A stretch of DNA of 28,751 nucleotides, taken from the NCBI GenBank assembly GCA_000697335.1, contig JNEM01006677.1:1-28751 (forward strand), given 5' to 3'. This document shows positions 20,692-28,751 of this stretch, piece by piece. Position numbers and translations under genes: made by a program. The notes under the pieces were generated by a model. That model saw only the letters and a list, made by a program, of their open reading frames with translations, had not been told where the DNA came from and searched no databases. Every line of letters starts with the position of its first letter. The stretch's first letter is position 1. Origin of the DNA: Conidiobolus incongruus B7586 (taxonomy: Eukaryota > Entomophthoromycota > Entomophthoromycetes > Entomophthorales > Conidiobolaceae).

Positions 20692-23600
20692 ACTTTTTTT
20701 GGCTAAATTAAATATTTAATTTTAATTGCTTTTTTATCAATTTTTAACTTTTTATATTAATAATTTATAATATAAAATTGAATTAATACTAATTGTGAAT
20801 TACATTTTTATAATTATATTATGAACTGGTTCAAAAAGTAAATTTCCATACTAAAATAAAACACTATTTTATTAATTACAATTGTTTCAATACTATTTTA
20901 GCATAATATATAATAGTCCTGAGTGAGCTAATTATTTATTCACCTTATACAGAATAACTTTTTTTACAAACTTTAATAAGTACCATTATGACTGAATTAA
21001 AGAATTTTAAATTTTACCAGAATTATACAAAGAGTATATATCAAATTATCATACTTAATAAAACATTTTACATAAAATATTCACAAAAACTTATAAATAT
21101 TAACAAGTGGTAAAGGGTTTCCCAAATTCAGTATTAGAAATACTTTAGTCAACTTAATGTTAAAAAATCTGATATAAAAATTATATCTTGATTAAATTAT
21201 CTTAAATTTATATTTATCTGAAGTAATAATAAAGAAATTAAAAATATTGCAAATATCAACTATATGCATTAGTTTTCTACTAATATCACTTAGATATTTT
21301 AATATTAATTTATTATAATTTTATAAACAATTATTTTGAATTTAATTTAAAATTAAAAAATATCAGAAAAAATATAATTAAAATGAATTTATAATATTAT
21401 GTTCATTTTACTTAAAAAGTTATCTCAATAAATAAGGTATATAACCCAATACAAGATATATTATTGAAATATTAATAAAACTATTTAGGTTGAAAAATTA
21501 AAACCATTATAATAAATATCAAAGCAAAAATTATATAAAAAATTAATATTATTATTAGGTATAGATATCAATTATATGCTAATTCATCATATTTAATCTT
21601 TATAAATAAATTTTAAATTATAAAAACAAATGTTATTAATTAGAGCAAATGAAATTCAATATAAAATTTTTTATTATATAATGAGAATAATAATATTCAT
21701 ATAATTAAAATTTTCAAAATATCACTCATTGAAATAATTTATTTATATTACATTATTAATTATATATTAAAAAGATATAATTTCTTTTTATTTTGAATAT
21801 TTTTGTAAATTAAATAATTTAATTCAAGTAAAAAGATTTAATATTATTTTAATTTTATATATTAATATTAAGATTGTAATTTTGAATTAACATTATTATA
21901 AACTATGTAAAGGAGCTGAGTGATTAATATTAATATAAAATTTTAGTTTTAAAAAAAGCAAGATATATTAATTAGTAAATCAGTATTCTTTTTGCTTTAG
22001 TTTCTTTATTTAATCAGAATAAAAATTCAAAATTAATTAATTTATTTATTGAACAAATGTAAAAATCTTTTGTAATTTAATTGTTATATTTATAATCTAA
22101 ATATTTTTATTATTTAAAGAGAATAATCACTTAAATAGTAGTGAGGATTTTGATTATTATTTATTTTCTAAGTAATCTTATTATTATCTTAGTAATTAAT
22201 ATTTTAAAATTAAACTCTAATCAATATACTATAATTTTAACTTTTTTATTTAAATTTTCTACCAGTTTAATTCTTTCATTGAATTAAAATTATATAATTT
22301 ATATTTTATAAAAGAGGTAGATATAATATCAGATTAATTGATTATTATTCTTCTACTATTTTTAATCCATTTAAATGTACAATTTAATATTTATTATTTT
22401 ATGATTAAAAAATATTATTTGTATGATTTTTCTATTATCCAATTTCCTTAATTTTGAATGTAATTACTTTATCCAAACGCACTTAAGTATTGAATTTAGG
22501 AGTAAATGGTGATGAGTATAATATTCCGATAGGTATGTATTTGATAGAATTATCAATTATATGTATATTTAGTCATAAGATCATGATATAAAAACTAATA
22601 ATAATGAATGAATATATCTATAATTTGATATGTTTTTAGAATTCACTTAATTTTCTTATGTTTGGTTAAGAAAAAGATATTTGAAAAAAAATTCAAAGTG
22701 ATCTCCTCGCTGAGATTATATTACAACTTAGAATATAGTTTGAATTAAATATATATGATTTTTCTTTAACAATATTATAAGTATATGAAATAATAGTTGA
22801 TTTTAATAAATACACCCTTTTGAACTTGATTTAAAATCAAAGTTTATAAACAATCCTTAATTTTTGATGTATTTTTCAAAAATATTACAATAGTATTGGC
22901 TTACTAAAGTTATTATCATAATATTAATATTAAAAGTGTTGATTTCTGATAATATTTTTAATATATCTAATTAATTATAAGAAATAGCTAAAATTAAGCT
23001 GTAGTAATTGATATTCAATTCTACAATGTTTAATATACTGATTTTATTATTAACATCATAAAATATTCATTGAGGGATATATAATTATATTACCTGTACT
23101 AAAAACTCCAAGGCTTATATCAAACATTTAGTTATGTATTACAATATATTTTGTCTTTATTAGCCTTTAGAGATATCCTGTTTATTAAAACAATTATTTA
23201 AAAAATTCAGTGTTCAAAATGAAATGGATATAGATAATATATTACTCACCGATGAAAGTGTGATAATTATTATTGAAAATTTGATAAAAAATGAAAGTTT
23301 ATAAAAATCATACAATTGTGAGAGTTAATCCTTTGGTATTTTTATATTCATTCACTTGATCGTTTAATAAATTTAATTAAAAATTTATTTCAAAAGTTAC
23401 TTCTCAACTTAACATTCAACAAATTTCAAGGACATTGATATACTATAAAATTATATCTTCACTCATTCAAAGAAATTAATATAGTATCTAATTTCATTTC
23501 AAATCATTAATCATATAATACTAATTCCTAAAAATAATTACTAATAGCATAATTGAATTTTGTAGAAATATCGAATTTTATTGATCCAGCCATAATATTC

Positions 23601-26063
23601 ATTTAATTATTTATTCTAAATATGGTTCAATAATATTCATTCTATTGGATAATAAGTTAATACAAAATGTAACAATATTATTTTAATGTTTTTATGACCA
23701 TATTTCTAAATAAGTCGAATATATAGGAGTTGATAGTTATATACTATATATATGATAATATATTTTGTTTTGAATATAATTAGAATAATATTATTTTTTT
23801 AATATTGTTGAAGACTTGTTATTGTTCTATCATCGATTAAATTATTAAACTGTTATCATAGACTTGTAATAGTACACAAAATCATTCTAGAATATTATTT
23901 TTTATGAAAGTTTCAACCAATTAAATTATAGAATTTTAATTATGTAATTCAAAGCTTGAGATTATTTTAACAGTAAAAAAATACTACTTCAATTCAAACA
24001 ACTAGTTTCACTTGTTTGATTTTGTATCAAAGTTAAAAAGTATTCTCAATTATGTCAACCATTAAATGTATACAAGTATTTATATATATATATTTTTATC
24101 CAATGTAATTTTTGTTTTAGTGAGTTGTGGTGTTATTTATATGATTATATTTGAGAATTAAATTTAATTTGTAATATTAGATGTGTGAATAAATACTCGC
24201 CTAGTTCAAATAAATATTATATTTCAATAACTATGAATCATTTACAATTTTTTTAAATAATTTTTCATTTTAATCTATAGTTAGGTAAATACATATAAAA
24301 TTTGCAACAATTGTCAACAATATGAAATGCTAGTGTTAAAATAGTATAAAGAAAATTAACCGAAATGGTGTTATAGTCTAGTTTAAACCTTAAAAATTAG
24401 GCATTATATTATCATTATTGTATTGGAAAGGCTTATAATTAAAAAAAGAGGGGAATGAGGATAAATCAAGTAAATTGAAGTAATTCATTACATTATTTTC
24501 ATAATTTTACTATATAATAATTACGATTTGATGACATCTTTTTTGTCTGAACCATATTTTATTACTAAATTTATAAATAATTAGCATTCAATAAGTAAAC
24601 TCTTTAACAGTAGAAAATTATTAATTATAACCAAATTAACAATAGACTTTAAATTGGAGTTGAAGCTTAAAAGTTTGATTTATTAAAATATATACAATTT
24701 AGTGAAACATATATTTCGTAAGTTATACTATAAATTCATAAAAAAGATATTATTTATTCCCTTTGAATTTAAAAATATATTGAATTTTAATATCTAATTC
24801 AATATAAATATCCTTAATTTAATTATTAAACAATACCTCGTTTTATGCTCAAAAAAATTAATTTTGTGATAAATCTCGATGGTGGATCGATTTTGATTAT
24901 AACAGATTATAAAATTATCTAGTAAGACTTTTTGTTTCAATAAACCTTATACACTAAAATATCAAATGATTACTGTCACTGACTAGAAATTAATATCGTT
25001 GTATTGTTTAATTCAATAGTTGGAAAATTATTTGCCATCTATTTGAAAATCTACTTGATTTTTTAACGAATAACTTTTGTAATCATTATAATTAATTAAT
25101 CTACGATATACAAGAACAAAAATATGGTTCAATATTAATCTGGACTTTGAAATTTTCAATAATTTAATCAAATCAAATATTAATAGATATAGAATATTAT
25201 CAAATGATATAACATATATTTTATATCAGATACTTTTCAATAATTATTATGCTAATTAAGGATATAACCAAATAAAGTATATTGCAAATATTTGAACCCT
25301 TAAAATATATCATATATTTGAACAATTCCTTAATATATTTCAGGTCTTCTTTGACTTCAATTTTTTACCGTTAAATATTCATACACTCCTGAAACATTTT
25401 ATTGATTATTAATGATTATTTAACTTAAGATTTCTTACAGTATTATCCATTAAATGTAGCATAAATTGCCAAGTTAATTAATTTATTGTGTAAAACAATT
25501 AAAAAATAACCAAGAGCAGCAAGTATTACCCGGTTATTTTGGTAATATGTTGAAATCATAAATTTTGTTTACAAATATTTAACTTATCAAATTTTAAAAA
25601 GAATTTCCACTTGTAGAAAATTTTGCAGATTTGTCTAAAATAAACTATTCACAAAATTTAATGTCGATCCATGATGTTGGTATAAAATTCTTAAGCATAA
25701 ATTACTTCCCTTCATTTATTAAGAGTGACTTCTTGATAAATGCTATCCAATAAACAGTTTATGTTTGAAAAATGTTATAAACTAGTAATACGTGGGAATC
25801 AATCAAACATGCTCAAACTGGTTATTAGCTCTATTGATTGGTTGGGTTGGCCAATTGGCAGATAGTCTGTTTTTCTAAAAAATGTTGTGGTTAATAAAAT
25901 TGAAAGTTTCAGTTTATTACAAATTCAAACCCAATCAATCATCCAGTTCAACTTGATTGGCTAGAAACGGAGGGGGGATTGCCATTAAAACTTGGAGTGA
26001 AAGGGATTGTTTTGACTTAGAGTATTGAACTACATCATTATGAAGTTATAATTAATTTTTTAG
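20692..26063. other. 5.4-kb AT desert
   Basis: The longest gene-free stretch in the window. Both strands were read and no frame with protein-like composition, no splice-joined exons, and no tRNA, snRNA or rRNA landmark was found. Composition is close to featureless A/T, with short TA runs (for example near 23745 and 24083). The last 300 bases (about 25770-26063) are less AT-rich, carry several ATTGG/CCAAT motifs and an imperfect inverted repeat, and are likely regulatory DNA for the LRR gene. Confidence 0.7.
25833..25942. repeat. Imperfect inverted repeat with CCAAT-like motifs upstream of the LRR gene
   Basis: The left arm ATTGATTGGTTGGGTT (25833-25848) is nearly complementary to the right arm AACCCAATCAATCAT (25928-25942), separated by about 80 bases. 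AACTGG outside the left arm is mirrored by CCAGTT outside the right arm. The arms include ATTGG and CCAAT pentamers, which the CCAAT-binding Hap complex recognises in other fungi. It could be a paired regulatory site or a small relic of a MITE; neither is proven. Confidence 0.45.
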
Positions 26064-26072
26064 TATAAATAT
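26064..26072 (+). promoter_or_regulatory. TATA box of the LRR gene
   Basis: TATAAATAT lies 69 bp upstream of the chosen ATG at 26133. It is only 26 bp upstream of an out-of-frame ATG at 26090, so a start of transcription about 30 bp downstream would fall near or after that ATG. The position fits a core promoter; the assignment is by motif only. Confidence 0.5.
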
Positions 26073-26132
26073 CTCTTTTGCCTAACATAATGCTAAAATT
26101 TGATTTTCCATATCCTCGAATTTTTCTACAAG

Positions 26133-27779
26133 ATGAATATTTTATCCACCACCAACTTACATTGGTCAGAGAGATCTTCTTTCGAGAAAGTATATCCCGT
26201 TGAGGAGTTCACAAACCCGCAGCATACATCTCATAAGTTTTTGACCAACTTTAATGGAGCGAAGGTGATTACCACTTGTCTACAGAATAGTGCAAGTGTC
26301 AGATGTATAAAGGAGGGATCGTTTCATTTGATATGCGAGAAAGATATTGAAAAATTAAATAAGACTTTCAGTTCTAGCATTTATCAAAGATCTGATATTT
26401 TTAAAAGTTTAAATTATAACAACTTATGGATTAGCATTCACATGGCTAAGCTATTGAGTAAACTATTAATTGCACAGTCTTTTTCCGTTGAAGTATTGAC
26501 CATAAAACATTGCTTCTTTGAGAAGGGATGCATCAAATACCTTTCACAGGGTCTAACCAAGAGCTTCAGGCTAAAGGAATTGACCATTTCGGAGTGCCAT
26601 CTAGAACTCAAAGATATCAATTATATTTCCCACTCCATAAGCCATTTGAAATACTTGGAACGACTCGATTTAAGCTCCAATTCTATATCCTCTGAGCTCA
26701 TTGAAAATCTTCTTAAAGAGCTAAGGCATTCTAAAGTAAGCGAAATAAATCTCTCTGGGAATTTCTCTAAAAGCAACCTTGCCAGGCACATCAGCGAAAT
26801 TTTGAAATCAAATCGAGATATTACCAAACTAAATCTTAGCAGAAACTCGTTAAAGGGGACGGGAGCTGATTTTCTTGCAACATCTCTTATCTTTAACCAT
26901 ACTCTGACTTGGGTTAACTTGGAATCAAATGAAATTGGTTCAATGGGATGTGAACGGCTGTGTCTTTGTCTGGAACGAAACTATGGAGTTACCTTTTTGA
27001 ACCTAAATCAGAATAGGATTGGTGACCAAGGCATGCTAGCTATCTGTGCATTACTTAAGATTAACCAGACTCTCCGTCATATTGCTCTAGAATTAAACAA
27101 CATTACTTCAGAATCTGGAAGACAGCTTGAATCAGTGCTGCGAATCAACAAAACTTTGTCTACATTAAATTTAAATAACAATAGATTGGGAAATATTGGA
27201 GCTAGTTTTATCGCTGAAGGTTTGAAATCCAATCAGAGCTTGAGGAAATTGACACTACAAGATAATGAGATTGGTATGCGTGGAATTCAAGATATCATCA
27301 ATACCATTATTACTAATTCCACCATGGAAGTGTTGAGTCTAAATCAACATAATTCTTCACTTGAACCTCCAGAAGCAAATCGAAATCTACTAATTAATGA
27401 TCTAGTCAAGAATACCAACCTGAAAGTGCTCAATATCGACTACAACTATGAAGGATGGGAGCGAAAATACTCCTTGATCCAGTCTATTCTGACACGGAAC
27501 TTTATTGCACAACAAAATCAAATGCGCTCAAGTCTCTATATCCTTAAATTTAGTCGAATTCTCTTCTTCAAGCGCAAGCCAATTGCGAAAAACAACGAAC
27601 CCCATTTACCTCGTGATTTACTCTATCAAATACTACTAGCATTTGACCCGTATCGAAATCTAACAATTGATCAATTCCAAAGAATTTTGAAGTTCGCATT
27701 AGATCCACAAACTCTTAATGAATCAGTAACTAAGATTGATTTCTTAAAATTTGTATTTGAAATGAAATTCGTTGATTGA
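26133..27779 (+). CDS. RNI-type leucine-rich-repeat protein with F-box-like C-terminal segment
   Basis: Single exon, 548 residues from the ATG at 26133; the frame is open upstream to 26100 but only from a TTG. From about residue 115 to 460 there are some 12 leucine-rich repeats of the 28-residue ribonuclease-inhibitor type, recognisable as LERLDLSSN, ITKLNLSRN, LTWVNLESN, VTFLNLNQN, LSTLNLNNN and LRKLTLQDN, many with IG..G or LG..G in the convex helix part. The N-terminal 110 residues match no domain I know. After the repeats comes a basic patch (FFKRKPIAK), then LPRDLLYQILLAFDP (from about 491), which resembles the start of an F-box. No NACHT/NB-ARC, kinase, signal peptide or membrane segment is present. 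Such proteins are protein-binding scaffolds; RNI proteins include RanGAP, and F-box/LRR proteins select ubiquitination substrates. The partner and pathway here are unknown. Confidence 0.88.
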   Translation: MNILSTTNLHWSERSSFEKVYPVEEFTNPQHTSHKFLTNFNGAKVITTCLQNSASVRCIKEGSFHLICEKDIEKLNKTFSSSIYQRSDIFKSLNYNNLWISIHMAKLLSKLLIAQSFSVEVLTIKHCFFEKGCIKYLSQGLTKSFRLKELTISECHLELKDINYISHSISHLKYLERLDLSSNSISSELIENLLKELRHSKVSEINLSGNFSKSNLARHISEILKSNRDITKLNLSRNSLKGTGADFLATSLIFNHTLTWVNLESNEIGSMGCERLCLCLERNYGVTFLNLNQNRIGDQGMLAICALLKINQTLRHIALELNNITSESGRQLESVLRINKTLSTLNLNNNRLGNIGASFIAEGLKSNQSLRKLTLQDNEIGMRGIQDIINTIITNSTMEVLSLNQHNSSLEPPEANRNLLINDLVKNTNLKVLNIDYNYEGWERKYSLIQSILTRNFIAQQNQMRSSLYILKFSRILFFKRKPIAKNNEPHLPRDLLYQILLAFDPYRNLTIDQFQRILKFALDPQTLNESVTKIDFLKFVFEMKFVD

Positions 27780-28751
27780 ATAGTTTATATATTTGAATAT
27801 ACTTAGTCTACCCAGAAAGTTTTGCCCCAGTTTCACAATGCAAATACAAAAAAGGAAATGTAAATAAACAAAAAGATAAAATAAACAAATGTTATTTTAT
27901 AAATCTTGTCTAAGAATTTTTAACTTTCAAATATATAAGTAAAATCAGATTTTTACAAATGCATTAAATTTTATTTGCAGACTCCTGAAGAATATATATT
28001 TTTATAGCATTATTTACGTTAATCAATGTGGTATAAAATCAAATATAATATATATATATATAATTAATTGATTTTAATTAAAATAAAGTAATGAATATTT
28101 GGGAAATAATATTTTTTTATTTTATTCTAAATTTTACAAATAAAATAATTTGAAATGTAGTTAAATTGATATTTATAATAAAACTCAGGGTTGATTAAAT
28201 TATCCAATCATTCATCTGATTCCTTTAAATTGGTAATAGATGATAAGTTAAAATTCAGTTATTGACAATTTTGCAAATTATTAATTTTTTCATTAGTAAT
28301 TTTTATTTTATATATAAATAGAACTGAGATAAAATTAATATATTTAAAACAATGACTAATATTGTATTATATTGATATCTATTATTAATTGCTATATTTA
28401 TTATAAAATCAATATTCAATATTATACTCAAATATATTAATTAGAAATAAGAAAATTTAAATTTATAAAATTTATTCATAAAGATATTAAAATAAATCAA
28501 ATCATATTGTGAATAATATTTTATAATTTTTAACAAATATGAAAATAATTAACTGTTATAACTTCAATTGAATTACCTTCTATATTATATACAATATATA
28601 ACTTGAAATAAAATTAATATAAAAACCAAATAATAAATTTATAATATACAAAGTATTTATTAAATACAAACTAATATAATATATTATTAATTTAAAATAT
28701 AAAGCTTTTGATATTATTATAAATAAATAAACATATTATATTCTAAATATT
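27780..28751. other. AT-rich 3' flank
   Basis: Non-coding DNA downstream of the LRR gene with a short (TA)n run near 28046-28062. No open frame, RNA gene or repeat structure beyond simple A/T sequence is supported. Confidence 0.7.

Noticed and set aside
24523-24551. TTGATGA followed by CTGA, resembling C and D boxes of a C/D snoRNA.
   Set aside because: The boxes are only about 17 bases apart, the first base of box C does not match, and no terminal stem or second box pair is visible.

Overview
The window looks like nuclear DNA of a very AT-rich, early-diverging fungus. Six protein genes of clear eukaryotic type sit in long non-coding stretches that are mostly A and T. Two genes have short spliceosomal introns (53-66 nt, GTA...TAG). 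The gene set fits a fungus: a SulP/STAS/cyclic-nucleotide-domain transporter of the yeast Vsb1 (YGR125W) type, a Hom3-type aspartate kinase, FRG1, a DHX8/Prp22 helicase that keeps an RS region, a tail-anchored coiled-coil protein, and an RNI-type leucine-rich-repeat protein. FRG1 and an RS-bearing Prp22 are absent from budding yeast, and the low GC recalls groups such as Entomophthoromycotina or Harpellales. That placement is inference; no rRNA or other phylogenetic marker is present.

Layout: 1-1784, AT-rich flank with a (TA)n tract. 1785-4709 (+), Vsb1-like transporter. 4710-5618, shared 3' flank. 5619-6407 (-), FRG1. 6754-8547 (-), three-exon coiled-coil gene reconstructed here; its first two exons (8460-8547 and 8283-8399) are short and supported by GT/AG junctions and frame continuity. 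8548-11035, divergent promoter region with a TA/TG microsatellite and a weak tRNA-like or SINE-like remnant. 11036-14596 (+), PRP22/DHX8. 14597-19075, a 4.5 kb non-coding stretch that holds an island of higher GC (about 17.34-17.97 kb) with a TATA-like box and a 45-codon ORF. 19076-20691 (+), four-exon aspartate kinase. 20692-26132, a 5.4 kb AT desert ending in the promoter of the LRR gene. 26133-27779 (+), LRR gene. 27780-28751, AT-rich flank.

The genes do not form a pathway. They cover vacuolar transport, spliceosome function (PRP22, probably FRG1), organelle or cytoskeleton attachment (coiled-coil protein) and synthesis of the threonine/methionine family (aspartate kinase). No convincing transposon, virus-like element, CRISPR array, rRNA or intact tRNA gene was seen. 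The points most worth a second look are the 45-codon ORF island at 17.67 kb, the altered signature motif of the aspartate kinase, the CC1-box-like tail-anchored protein, and the LRR protein with an F-box-like C-terminus.
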